From positions 48,305 to 112,304 of the forward strand of contig CAMLDY010000002.1 in NCBI GenBank assembly GCA_946478895.1: a DNA stretch of 64,000 bases, given 5' to 3'. Positions 55,103 to 63,488 of this stretch are shown here, piece by piece. Under the pieces are notes generated by a model. That model was given only the letters and a program-made list of their open reading frames with translations. It did not search any database and was not told where the DNA came from. This DNA comes from an uncultured Gemmatimonadota bacterium. Its GTDB lineage: Bacteria; Gemmatimonadota; Gemmatimonadetes; Gemmatimonadales; Gemmatimonadaceae. The translations under genes were made by a program, and so were the position numbers. How positions within the stretch are numbered: the first letter of the stretch is position 1; the number at the start of each line of letters is the position of its first letter.

Positions 55103-56181
55103 GCTCTGGCCTCGGCGTAGACGCGCTCGACCCGAGACCGCAATCCCGTCAGCAGCTCATAAGGCGACATACCTGCATCGTCGGCGACGCGCTCTACGGT
55201 GAGCAGCGTGGAGCCCGCCCTGCCGACGAGCGTGACGACGTCGCCGACCTCGCAGCGCACGGTGGTGACATCGATCATCGTCATGTCCATGGTGACGCGC
55301 CCCGCTACGGGCGCCATCGTCTCGCCTACGAGCACCGTACCACGGTCGCTCAGAGATCGCGGGTAGCCGTCGGCGTATCCCACCGAGACCGTCGCGATCC
55401 GCGCAGGACGATCGACGCGAAACGTCGCGTCGTAGCTGACCGAGTCGCCGGGTTGCAGCGCTCGGATCTCGACGATTGGCGCGCGCAGATGCACGACCGG
55501 CTCCGGCTGGATGCGCGCCGTGCTCCCGCTGCCCACGCCGTAGAGAAAAATTCCCGGGCGGACGAGGTCCCAGTCGCTTCTGCCCTGACGCGCGATCGCG
55601 GCGCTGTTGCTGGTGTGAAGGATCGGCGGACGGTGCGGCAACGCCGACAACGCTTCTCGAAAGCGCCGCTCCTGCTCGTCAACGCTCCGATCGTCGAGCT
55701 CGGCGGAGTGGAAATGGGTGAAGGCGCCTTCCGGCGGAAGCAGCTCGACGAGCTGGCGGATCCTGCCGATCTCGCGCCACGGAATGCCGGCGCGACTCAT
55801 CCCCGTGTCGATCGACAGATGCCACGACCCGCCGCCGGCTTGTCGCCACGCCTCGATCTCCTCAGGGAAGCCCAGCGTTGGGGTGAGGCGTGCAGCACGG
55901 ACGCGGGGCAGCTCCGCGTGCAGCAGCGGCGTGAAGATGACGATTGGGCGAGTGACTCCCAGACTTCGAAGCTCTTCCCCCTCGGCGACCGTCGCAACGC
56001 CATATCCCCACGGGCTCAGCGGCTCGAGCGCGCGAAGCGCCGCGGCTGCGCCCAGCCCGTACGCATCGGCCTTGATCATGGGGAGAAGCGGGACGCCGGC
56101 GCGCCGCGCTGCCGCCGCGGCATTGCGCTGCAACGCGCCAAGATCGATCTCGACCCTGGCGCGAGCTAAAGAGTGCTTCAT
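55099..56181 (-). CDS. alr: Alanine racemase
   Basis: Protein of 360 residues starting at ATG 56181 (a GTG directly upstream at 56184 is the alternative). The PLP lysine is Lys37 in MIKADAYGLGA. SIDTGMSRAGI, SNSAAIARQG, DLVRPGIFLYGV and TVSVGYADGYPR are conserved, and RVTMDMTMIDVT is a C-terminal domain block. It makes D-alanine for peptidoglycan. It overlaps deoB, the start of an alr-deoB-cdd run. Confidence 0.96.
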   Translation of the reverse strand: MKHSLARARVEIDLGALQRNAAAAARRAGVPLLPMIKADAYGLGAAAALRALEPLSPWGYGVATVAEGEELRSLGVTRPIVIFTPLLHAELPRVRAARLTPTLGFPEEIEAWRQAGGGSWHLSIDTGMSRAGIPWREIGRIRQLVELLPPEGAFTHFHSAELDDRSVDEQERRFREALSALPHRPPILHTSNSAAIARQGRSDWDLVRPGIFLYGVGSGSTARIQPEPVVHLRAPIVEIRALQPGDSVSYDATFRVDRPARIATVSVGYADGYPRSLSDRGTVLVGETMAPVAGRVTMDMTMIDVTTVRCEVGDVVTLVGRAGSTLLTVERVADDAGMSPYELLTGLRSRVERVYAEARA

Positions 56182-56257
56182 CACGCTTAGTTTATGGTGG
56201 GGTTAACATACCCGCGACCATCCACGCCTTCAAGAAACTCCGACGCCCATCTTCAGC

Positions 56258-57046
56258 ATGGAAAAAACCGGCGCACTCGACGATACCCTGGCATTGATGC
56301 GCGACCTTCGGGCGCGCTGCGAATGGGATGCAGCGCAGACCCACGAGTCATTGCGTCCGTACCTCATCGAAGAAGCACACGAGCTGGATGATGCCATTCG
56401 ACTCGAGGATGACAAGCTGATGCGAGAGGAGCTCGGCGACCTCCTTCTGCAGGTGCTCTTTCATTCGGTGATGGCCGAAGAGCGCCACGCTTTCTCGTTG
56501 CGCGATGTTGCTGACGGTCTGATCACCAAGATGAAAGGCCGCCATCCGCACCTCTACGGCGACGCTGCGAAGGAGCCGTGGGAGCGGATGAAGTCGAAGC
56601 ACCGCCGGAGCATCGCCGACGGCCTGCCGCCTGGAATGCCCTCGCTGCACCGCGCGCACCGCCTTCAGGACCGCGCCGCTGGCGTCGGCTTCGACTGGCC
56701 GGACATCCACGGGCCCGTTGAAAAGGTGGAGGAAGAGCTCAACGAGGTTCAGGCCGAGCTCGAGTCATCCCCGCCGCCACGTGCGGGCCCGGCGCCGGTG
56801 CTCGATGCGCGCCACTACGCGCTAGAGGCGGAGCTCGGCGATCTCCTGTTCGCGGTCGTCAACCTGTGCCGGAAGGCTGGCGTCCACGCATCGATCGCTC
56901 TCGACAAAGCCAACGCGAAGTTCGAGCGCCGTTTTCAGCGAATCGAACAGCTGGCAATCGAACGAGGAATCGACGTGAAGGCAGCAGGACTGGAGCAGCT
57001 GGATGCGCTATGGGACGAAGCCAAACGTGAGGAAGCAACGCACTGA
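56258..57046 (+). CDS. mazG: Nucleoside triphosphate pyrophosphohydrolase MazG
   Basis: Protein of 262 residues with two MazG domains. The first has RCEWDAAQTHESLRPYLIEE and EELGDLLLQVLFHSVMA (EExxE...ExxD pattern); the second has VEEELNEVQAEL and LEAELGDLLFAVVNLCRKA. GVGFDWPD is the conserved linker motif. It hydrolyses nucleoside triphosphates and removes damaged ones. It is divergent from alr. Confidence 0.96.
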   Translation: MEKTGALDDTLALMRDLRARCEWDAAQTHESLRPYLIEEAHELDDAIRLEDDKLMREELGDLLLQVLFHSVMAEERHAFSLRDVADGLITKMKGRHPHLYGDAAKEPWERMKSKHRRSIADGLPPGMPSLHRAHRLQDRAAGVGFDWPDIHGPVEKVEEELNEVQAELESSPPPRAGPAPVLDARHYALEAELGDLLFAVVNLCRKAGVHASIALDKANAKFERRFQRIEQLAIERGIDVKAAGLEQLDALWDEAKREEATH

Positions 57047-57078
57047 ATGCGCGACGCTCGGCTTAGCGGTGCTCCCGT

Positions 57079-57669
57079 TTAACGCTCGTACTTCCAGTTT
57101 CGGGACTTGCCCTCCGCGATCCATTCGATCGCGCTTTTCACCCGACGCTGACGCGTATCCTCGCCCTTCGCTTCGGCGATCCACTCGGCGTATTCGCGTT
57201 TGTGGCTGGGCGGAAATTTCTCGAATGCCGCCGCTGCCTTCTTGTTCTTCGCGAGAGCCGATTTGAGCTGGGCGGGAATCGCGACCGGTTTTTTGGTGGG
57301 TTTGTTGCGAGGTGGTCCCTTGACTCCCTCTGCATTCAGTCGCGCGCCTTCGCGAAGGAGGTGCTTCATCGTCTTGTCATCAGGCAGATCGGCCAGATTC
57401 CTGATGTTCGTGATCTGGCCTTTCTCGTCGCGTCCTTTTCCACCGGGAATGAGCGCGGCTTTCCAGAGGATGATGTTGCAGTGCTGTTTGAACGCTGCCA
57501 TGCCGCAGAGAACGCCCTTGTATTCAAAGTGCGGCACGCTCCACTTGATGGTTTCCTCCGCCTCCGGAACCACGTCGTGCACCAGCGATCTCACGTGGGT
57601 GAGGATTGGCTTCGCGAATTCGCCCGACTTCGCGATATAGGCGTCGACCCGCGGATCACGCTTCCCCAT
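57079..57669 (-). CDS. YdeI/OmpD-associated-like DUF1801 protein
   Basis: Protein of 196 residues. The N-terminal DUF1801 domain (about 20-120) has EETIKWSVPHFEYKGVLCGM and FKQHCNIILWKAAL. The C-terminal YdeI-type segment has IPAQLKSALAKNKKAAAAFE and PSHKREYAEWIAEAKGEDTR. The family is common but its biochemistry is unclear. It lies convergent with mazG. Confidence 0.88.
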   Translation of the reverse strand: MGKRDPRVDAYIAKSGEFAKPILTHVRSLVHDVVPEAEETIKWSVPHFEYKGVLCGMAAFKQHCNIILWKAALIPGGKGRDEKGQITNIRNLADLPDDKTMKHLLREGARLNAEGVKGPPRNKPTKKPVAIPAQLKSALAKNKKAAAAFEKFPPSHKREYAEWIAEAKGEDTRQRRVKSAIEWIAEGKSRNWKYER

Positions 57670-57690
57670 CGATCGTCTCGCGCGAGCGGG

Positions 57691-58056
57691 TCAGCTGATC
57701 CAGGTGCCGAGCGCCAGCGCCCAGGCGCTCAACAGGACACCGACCGCTGCAATTACCCCGGAGATCGCCAACAGGGCGCGAACAGCGTCGAGGGCGCCTG
57801 CGGTCAGCGGCCAGTGGCGCGCGCGGATACGATCAGTCACGCGCTCGAGAAGACCCCACCCGGCATAGGCGATCACGCAGACAGCGGCCATCGCGATTGC
57901 GAGTCGGGTCCACGAATCCAGGCGAAGGGCGGCGACGATGAGCAGCCCACCGACAACGACATCGGCGCCGAGCCGGCGGACTGAAGAGAGTCGCGCTCTC
58001 TGTGCCAGGAACTCGAGCAGACTGGCATCGGGACGGCTGGCCGAAAGAACCATCAT
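57691..58056 (-). CDS. Small integral membrane protein, function unknown
   Basis: Protein of 121 residues with three likely membrane segments (about 30-46, 50-70 and 90-116) and a short basic loop (RVTDRIRARHWPL). No family is recognised. It lies 21 bp upstream of the YdeI-like gene and 42 bp downstream of the EncFtn gene, on the same strand. Confidence 0.5.
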   Translation of the reverse strand: MMVLSASRPDASLLEFLAQRARLSSVRRLGADVVVGGLLIVAALRLDSWTRLAIAMAAVCVIAYAGWGLLERVTDRIRARHWPLTAGALDAVRALLAISGVIAAVGVLLSAWALALGTWIS

Positions 58057-58098
58057 GACAGAAAACTTTCACCGCGGCAGAAAAACCGCCAGCGGGCT

Positions 58099-58416
58099 CT
58101 AGCCGGCGCTCTCTTCCTCGGCCTCTTCGCCGTGCTCGACGATGTCGCCGCGCTTGAAGAGAATCCCCTGTAGCACTTCGCGCCATCGAGGTTTCTTGCG
58201 TAGCAGGAACTCCAGGTCCATCCCGAAGTGCTTGAACTCTTCATGCTGCGCGTTGCGCATTATCGCGCGCGCTGAGCGGTCCTTCTCGAGCGAGATGCGT
58301 TGCTCGTACCAGTTGATTGCCTCGGCTTCCTCGGTCAGCGAGGCGATCATTCGCGCAAAAGTGCGCGTCTCGGCAGAAAGCTCGCTCGCCGGCTCATGGT
58401 ATTGCTCGAATCCCAT
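58099..58416 (-). CDS. Encapsulated-ferritin-like (EncFtn) protein
   Basis: Protein of 105 residues. It resembles the two-helix encapsulated ferritin of Rhodospirillum rubrum: YHEPASELSAET, EEAEAINWYEQR (Glu32, Trp36 and Tyr37), AQHEEFKHFGMDLEFLLR (Glu59/Glu60 and His63) and PRWREVLQGILF-x-x-GDI appear in the family order. These residues make the di-iron ferroxidase site between subunits in a decamer. The acidic C-terminus (EHGEEAEEESAG) shows no hydrophobic encapsulin-targeting peptide, and no encapsulin shell gene lies next to it. GGAGAGAG precedes the ATG. Confidence 0.85.
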   Translation of the reverse strand: MGFEQYHEPASELSAETRTFARMIASLTEEAEAINWYEQRISLEKDRSARAIMRNAQHEEFKHFGMDLEFLLRKKPRWREVLQGILFKRGDIVEHGEEAEEESAG

Positions 58417-58469
58417 TCTGTCTCTCTCCTATCCGCGACGATTGCGAGGGCGCACGAACCGCACCAGTC

Positions 58470-59774
58470 TCAGGGCCGCAGGCGATTCATCGTGCGCGGG
58501 AACGCGATCGCTTCGCGGATATGGTGGATGCCGCAGATCCAGCCGACGGTCCGCTCGAGACCCAATCCGAAGCCCGAGTGCACGAACGTCCCGTACTTGC
58601 GCAGGTCGAGATACCAGTTGTACGCCTCGACCGGCAGCCCTTCCTGCTTGATGCGGGCCAGCAGCTTGTCATGGTCGTCCTCGCGCTGCGAGCCACCGAT
58701 GATCTCTCCGTAGCCCTCTGGCGCCAGGAGATCGTCGCACAGCACCGTCCGGGGATCGGCGGGATTCTCCTTCATGTAGAAGGCCTTCGCTTCTTTCGGG
58801 TAGTTGTAAATGAACACGGGCCTGTCGTGCCCTTCCACCAGCAGCGATTCGTCCTCCGCGCCGAGGTCGTCGCCCCACTTCGCCGCGCTCCCCTTCGATT
58901 GAAGGATCTTGATGGCGTCGGTGTAGTCGATGCGCGGAAATGGAGGCTTGATGGTCTCCAGCTTCGCCGGATCGCGCTCGAGCTCCTTGAGCTCGGGCTG
59001 TCGACGTTCGAGAACCCGCGCGACGATGTAGGAGACGAACTCCTCCTGGAGCCGCATGTTGTCGTCGGAATCGTTGAAGGCGACTTCCGGTTCGACCATC
59101 CAGAACTCGGTGAGGTGCCGTCTCGTCTTCGACTTCTCGGCGCGAAACGTCGGACCAAAGCAGTAAATCTTTCCCAGTGCCGCGGCAGCCGCCTCGCCAT
59201 AGAGCTGGCCGGTTTGCGCGAGATAGGCAGTTCCTTCGTCGAAGTATTCGGTTCCAAAAAGACCGCTGCGCTCGCCGATGGCGGCGGTGAGAATGGGCGT
59301 GTCGACCAGCGTGAAGTCACGCTCGTAGAAGAAATCGCGAATCGCCTGCTCCACCTCGTGTCTGATGCGCGCGATGGCCCGCTGCCGGGGTGTGCGGAGC
59401 CAGAAATGCCGGTTGTCGAGCAGGAAATCGATCCCGTGCTCTTTGGGCTGAATCGGATAGTCGAGCGGACTCTCTCCATAAATCGAGAGATCTTTCACAC
59501 CCAGTTCGAAGCCGCCGGGTGCGCGCGCGTCGGGCTTCACTTCCCCTTCGACTTCGATCGAGGTTTCCTGGGTCAGCTTCCCGAAAAGCTCCCACGCTTC
59601 GGGGCTGATCGCCGTTTTCACCAGCACCGTTTGCAGGATCCCGGTGCCGTCACGCATGACGATGAAGGCCACCTTTCCTGACGACCGCACGTGCGTCACC
59701 CAGCCGCGCACGCGGACTGTCTGTCCGGTATGAGACGGAAGCTCGGAGATGCGCGAATACGGAGCGTTTGTCAT
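58470..59774 (-). CDS. asnS: Asparaginyl-tRNA synthetase
   Basis: Protein of 434 residues, class IIb. An OB-fold anticodon domain (1-110, VRVRGWVTHVRSSGKVAFIV) is followed by the catalytic domain with FGPTFRAEKSKTRRHLTEFW (motif 2, with AsnRS-type residues) and GFGLGLERTVGWICGIHHIR (motif 3). The LLVEGHDRPVFIYNYPKEA segment fits AsnRS rather than AspRS. The start ATG 59774 is normal. Confidence 0.96.
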   Translation of the reverse strand: MTNAPYSRISELPSHTGQTVRVRGWVTHVRSSGKVAFIVMRDGTGILQTVLVKTAISPEAWELFGKLTQETSIEVEGEVKPDARAPGGFELGVKDLSIYGESPLDYPIQPKEHGIDFLLDNRHFWLRTPRQRAIARIRHEVEQAIRDFFYERDFTLVDTPILTAAIGERSGLFGTEYFDEGTAYLAQTGQLYGEAAAAALGKIYCFGPTFRAEKSKTRRHLTEFWMVEPEVAFNDSDDNMRLQEEFVSYIVARVLERRQPELKELERDPAKLETIKPPFPRIDYTDAIKILQSKGSAAKWGDDLGAEDESLLVEGHDRPVFIYNYPKEAKAFYMKENPADPRTVLCDDLLAPEGYGEIIGGSQREDDHDKLLARIKQEGLPVEAYNWYLDLRKYGTFVHSGFGLGLERTVGWICGIHHIREAIAFPRTMNRLRP

Positions 59775-59944
59775 TTGGAGTGCGTGGCGGGAGTGGCGCG
59801 GGCAAGCTAGGCGCGCTCGAGGGCCGATGTCAACCGCGAGGGAAAGGTGATATCAACCCGAGCGACAGTCGGCGCGCGTTGAGCGTTGGGGAATAACCTT
59901 GACAAGGTCGGGGCCGTCACTCATTGTAGCGCCGCTCTTCGAGC

Positions 59945-59982
59945 AAAAAAAGCCCGCCTCGGTAACGAGGCGGGCTTTTTTT
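59945..59982 (-). terminator. Intrinsic terminator of the M20 peptidase gene
   Basis: An 11-bp stem AGCCCGCCTCG (59951-59961) with CGAGGCGGGCT (59966-59976) closes a GTAA loop. It is flanked by A and T runs, so it can act in both directions. It lies just past the stop at 59991, in the 215-bp gap before asnS, which otherwise holds only the asnS promoter region. Confidence 0.92.
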
Positions 59983-59990
59983 GCGCGCGA

Positions 59991-61328
59991 CTAGCGAGAG
60001 CGTGTAAGCCGGTAAATGAGAAGCGCCGCGCGCTCCGTCGCCGGACCGATCGAGCGCAGATCGACGCGCTCGTCCGGCGTGTGCGAACGCATCCCCTTCA
60101 CGCCGAGTCCGTCGAGCGCGTCGAGATACTCCGAGACGTACGAGATGTCGCCGCCGCCGCGCCGGCCCGGGTCGAGAGCTTCTACCGGTCCCTGACCGAG
60201 CGCTCGGCTCACCGAATCCTCCACGGCGAGGAGAGCGATGTTGCCTTTGGTCGGCGGCATCGCCGGATTGCCATCCTCGAATGTGATCGTCGCGTCGGTG
60301 CCGGGGAGATGCTGGGCAACGATCGCGCGCATCGCCTCACGGGCTTTGAGGAGCTGATCCTGCGAGATGAAGCGCAGGTCACCGCGCGCGAACGCGCGGG
60401 GCGCGATGATGTTGTCCTTCCCCGCCGCGGTGCCCGAGATCCTGGTCGAGTCGTAGGTGACGTCGGTGCCGCCGACGACGATCGCCGGATTGAAGGTCAG
60501 ATATTGCTCGTGGGAAAGCTTCTCGCGGAATTCATCGAGGATGCGCGCAGTCTCGTAAATCGCGCCGTAACTGGAGCGCGGAGAGAACATCCCCGAAGAG
60601 TGTTCCTGCCGACCCGTAACCGTGAGCTGCCACCCGCTGAAGCCGCGCCGCGCTATCGTTCCCTTGCCCGCGTCCTCTTCGAAGCCGAGCGCGACATCGC
60701 TTCGCCTGGCGGCATCGATCAACGGCTGCCGCGAAACCAGATGGAGCGGACCCGCATCTTCTTCATCGCCCGTCAGCGCGACGATGATCCGGGTCCCCTC
60801 GAGCGCACCGACGCTCTGCAACGCCTTGAGCGCATACAGGATGACCACGTCGCCGCCTTTCATGTCAGAGCTTCCCGCGCCGGCGGCGAGGGTGTCGAGA
60901 CGGACGAATCGCTCGCCCTCACCCTCGAACACGGTATCCAAATGGCCGATCAGCAGCAGTCGCTTGCCTTTGGTCCCCATGCGCTCGGCGAACAGGTGGC
61001 CGGCGCGCCCGACCGCATCGGGTAGCGCGACCCACGTGGACTTGAATCCGAGTGCCGTAAACTCCGGTGCAAAGAGACGCCCGACCTCGCGAACGCCCGG
61101 AAGATTGAACGTTCCACTGCTGATATTGACCGCTTTTTCGAGGAGATCAATCTGCTCGGCCTGGTGGGCGCGCACGTAATCGCGGATGCGCTGTTCGGTC
61201 TTCGAGAGGGCGGGTACATCGGACTGTGCGGCTGCCGTCGTCGCCGAAGCCGTGGCTGCGCACGCGAACAGACACGCCAGCGCGGCACGATAGCCGCGAG
61301 TGACGGATGGACGGGAATTGGGTGTCAT
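59991..61328 (-). CDS. Exported M20 family metallopeptidase (glutamate carboxypeptidase-like)
   Basis: Protein of 445 residues starting at ATG 61328, with a signal peptide ending near TTAAAQ. The zinc-peptidase pattern of the M20 family is present: LLLIGHLDTVFE (first metal His/Asp), AGSSDMKGGDVVILYAL, LTGDEEDAGPL (Glu-Glu catalytic pair), GFEEDAG and the C-terminal His in RSHTPDERVDL. RQEHSSGMFSPRSSYGAIYE marks the dimerisation domain. It cleaves C-terminal residues, probably Glu-type, in the periplasm. Divergent from the sensor kinase. Confidence 0.9.
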   Translation of the reverse strand: MTPNSRPSVTRGYRAALACLFACAATASATTAAAQSDVPALSKTEQRIRDYVRAHQAEQIDLLEKAVNISSGTFNLPGVREVGRLFAPEFTALGFKSTWVALPDAVGRAGHLFAERMGTKGKRLLLIGHLDTVFEGEGERFVRLDTLAAGAGSSDMKGGDVVILYALKALQSVGALEGTRIIVALTGDEEDAGPLHLVSRQPLIDAARRSDVALGFEEDAGKGTIARRGFSGWQLTVTGRQEHSSGMFSPRSSYGAIYETARILDEFREKLSHEQYLTFNPAIVVGGTDVTYDSTRISGTAAGKDNIIAPRAFARGDLRFISQDQLLKAREAMRAIVAQHLPGTDATITFEDGNPAMPPTKGNIALLAVEDSVSRALGQGPVEALDPGRRGGGDISYVSEYLDALDGLGVKGMRSHTPDERVDLRSIGPATERAALLIYRLTRSR

Positions 61329-61416
61329 ATCGTGAGAGACTATCGTCACGTCGCGGTTCCGTCCACCTCGAAGCACGGATAATTTTACAGCCTCGCCTCA
61401 ATCTCTCGACTATAAA

Positions 61417-62913
61417 ATGACTTTGCGCGCCCGCCTCGGGTGGGGTTTGTCCGCTATTGCGGTGGTTCTCATAGTTCCACTGCTCATATCGCTCAAATCC
61501 CTCGAGCACCTCTACGAGACGAGCCGCCTCCTCCGCGATCGGGAGTTCGCCGCATCGATGCTGCTCGGCTCGTTCCGCGAGCGCACCGACGATGCGCGTC
61601 GGGCCGAGGACGCGCTGCTCTTCATCCACGATCAGCGAAGCGCGAGCCGAATGCAGCAGCAGATCGACGGCCTGGTCTCTTTCGCCGACTCTCTCGACCG
61701 CTACCGCCTGGACCTGTCGGCCTCTCAAATCAGGGCTTCCCTCGATGCGCTCCGGTCGGCGGCGCGCGAGGAGTACGAGCAGGCCTCGGCTGGGCGAGGG
61801 ACCGTCGCGGAGATGATCTCCCAACAGCGAACGCGGCCCGCAATCGCGTCGGTCGACAGCGCCCTCGGCGCCAGCGCGACAATGCTGCGCAGCCGGACTC
61901 GCCAGCGAGTCAGCGACGCCACCAACGAAACCCTGAACGCCGAACGCGTCGTCGCGGGCGCGCTGCCGATCGCGCTGCTGCTCGCGTTCGCGATCGGCAT
62001 CTGGCTGCTGCGCTCCATCACTCGCCCGATCTACGAGCTCGAGCGTGGCATGCACGCGATCGCCGAGGGGGATCTCACTTACCAGCCGTCGCTCCCGAAG
62101 AGCGAGGAAACCGAGTTCGGGCGTCTCGCCGTCAGCTACAACACCATGGCGCGCCAGCTCGCCGAGCTCGAGAGATTGCGCGCCGAGTTCGTGAGCGTCG
62201 CGTCCCACGAGCTGAAGACGCCGATCAACGTGATCATCGGCTACCTCGATCTTCTCCAGGAGGGGATCTACGGAGAGCTGACCGGCAAGCAGAAGGAAAT
62301 CCTCAATACCATCAACAAGCAGGCGAACGGGCTCACGCGACTGGTCAAGCGTCTGCTCGACATCAGCCGCTTCGAGGCGAGCGGTGGAAAGCTCGAGGTG
62401 CGCGACATCGATCTGCAGCGGCTTTTGAGCACCCTCGAGAGCTCGTTCTCGGTGCTGGCGATGCAGCGTGACATCGCCTTCAGCGTCCGCCACGACGAGC
62501 ATCTTCCGGAACACGTGGTGTGGGACGAGGACCGCATAAACGAAGTGCTGGGCAATCTCTTGTCGAACGCGTTCAAGTTCACCGAACGCGGCGGAAAGGT
62601 CGCGCTATCCGTCGTCCCCGAAGGCGGCAACATCGTCATCACCGTCGCCGATACCGGAGCGGGGATCTCCCCAGACCAACTACCGCACATTTTTGACAAG
62701 TTCTATCAGGCCGACAATCAGGCGCAGGCGGCCACCAAAGGCACGGGTTTGGGCCTGGCGATTGCGAAGGAAGTCGTGGAAGCCCACGGCGGCCACATTA
62801 CGGTAGAGAGCAAGGTCGGCGTGGGGACTACCTTCGTCGTGTCGCTGCCGGTGGAAGCAGCGGGGGCTCGGCGGAGGCGTGACGGCGCAGGCCATGTCGA
62901 GGACGTGCGATGA
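61417..62913 (+). CDS. Membrane sensor histidine kinase with HAMP domain
   Basis: Protein of 498 residues. TM1 is about 11-27, a helical periplasmic sensor lies at 28-178, TM2 at about 179-198, and HAMP at about 199-250 (SITRPIYELERGMHAIAEGD). HisKA has His264 (VASHELKTPINVIIGYLDLL). HATPase_c has NLLSNAFKFTERGG, DTGAGISPDQLPHIFDKFYQ and GTGLGLAIAKEVV. The C-terminal tail is basic. It overlaps the next gene by 4 bp (ATGA). No response regulator lies next to it. Confidence 0.93.
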   Translation: MTLRARLGWGLSAIAVVLIVPLLISLKSLEHLYETSRLLRDREFAASMLLGSFRERTDDARRAEDALLFIHDQRSASRMQQQIDGLVSFADSLDRYRLDLSASQIRASLDALRSAAREEYEQASAGRGTVAEMISQQRTRPAIASVDSALGASATMLRSRTRQRVSDATNETLNAERVVAGALPIALLLAFAIGIWLLRSITRPIYELERGMHAIAEGDLTYQPSLPKSEETEFGRLAVSYNTMARQLAELERLRAEFVSVASHELKTPINVIIGYLDLLQEGIYGELTGKQKEILNTINKQANGLTRLVKRLLDISRFEASGGKLEVRDIDLQRLLSTLESSFSVLAMQRDIAFSVRHDEHLPEHVVWDEDRINEVLGNLLSNAFKFTERGGKVALSVVPEGGNIVITVADTGAGISPDQLPHIFDKFYQADNQAQAATKGTGLGLAIAKEVVEAHGGHITVESKVGVGTTFVVSLPVEAAGARRRRDGAGHVEDVR

Positions 62914-63482
62914 ATAAATGTTTCACGCTGGCGATTGTGGCAATCTCAATAGAGGCGTGCGCACAGCTGCCGGCGATGGATCCACAGCTCCGTAACGACT
63001 GGCAGCGCAGCCTCTACTATGCGCGGACCAATGTCGATGCCGGCAACTATTTCGCCGCGCAGAAGATTCTCGATGAGTTTACGCGGCTGCATCCGGGAAC
63101 GCGTGAAGCCCGCGAGATCCAGTTCTGGAAGGCCGCGTACATGGTGGATCCGGCGAATGCCTCCGGCTCACTCGAGGATGGCATCGCAGCGCTGGATGGA
63201 TACCTGGCCGCGGATTCGTCGGGCTGGTACAGGAACGAAGCGATCGTCCTGCGCCGGACTGCCGCCGTCGCGGAGGGAGTCGCAAACCAGGCAAAATCGC
63301 TGGCGAGCAGCGACTCAACGCCGCCCGTTGTGGTGAAAGACACGGTGATCGTCGGCACTAAATCGCGGGATGAGCAAATTGCCGCTCTGCGGGAGCAGCT
63401 CGCCAGGAGCAAGGACGAGTTGGCCAAGGTTAGCGCCGAGCTCGAGCGAATCAAGAAGCGACTCGCCAACCCGAGCAACTGA
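62910..63482 (+). CDS. Lipoprotein with TPR-like and coiled-coil parts
   Basis: Protein of 190 residues. The signal ends in a lipobox (AISIEACAQ, Cys17). Residues about 35-115 look like TPR helices (DAGNYFAAQKILDEFTRLHP, AYMVDPANASGSLEDGIAAL). Residues about 150-188 are a coiled coil (DEQIAALREQLARSKDELAK). Its coupling to the sensor kinase recalls QseG-type lipoproteins that modulate a kinase, but that link is inference only. Confidence 0.75.
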   Translation: MNKCFTLAIVAISIEACAQLPAMDPQLRNDWQRSLYYARTNVDAGNYFAAQKILDEFTRLHPGTREAREIQFWKAAYMVDPANASGSLEDGIAALDGYLAADSSGWYRNEAIVLRRTAAVAEGVANQAKSLASSDSTPPVVVKDTVIVGTKSRDEQIAALREQLARSKDELAKVSAELERIKKRLANPSN

Positions 63483-63488
63483 GGCGGG

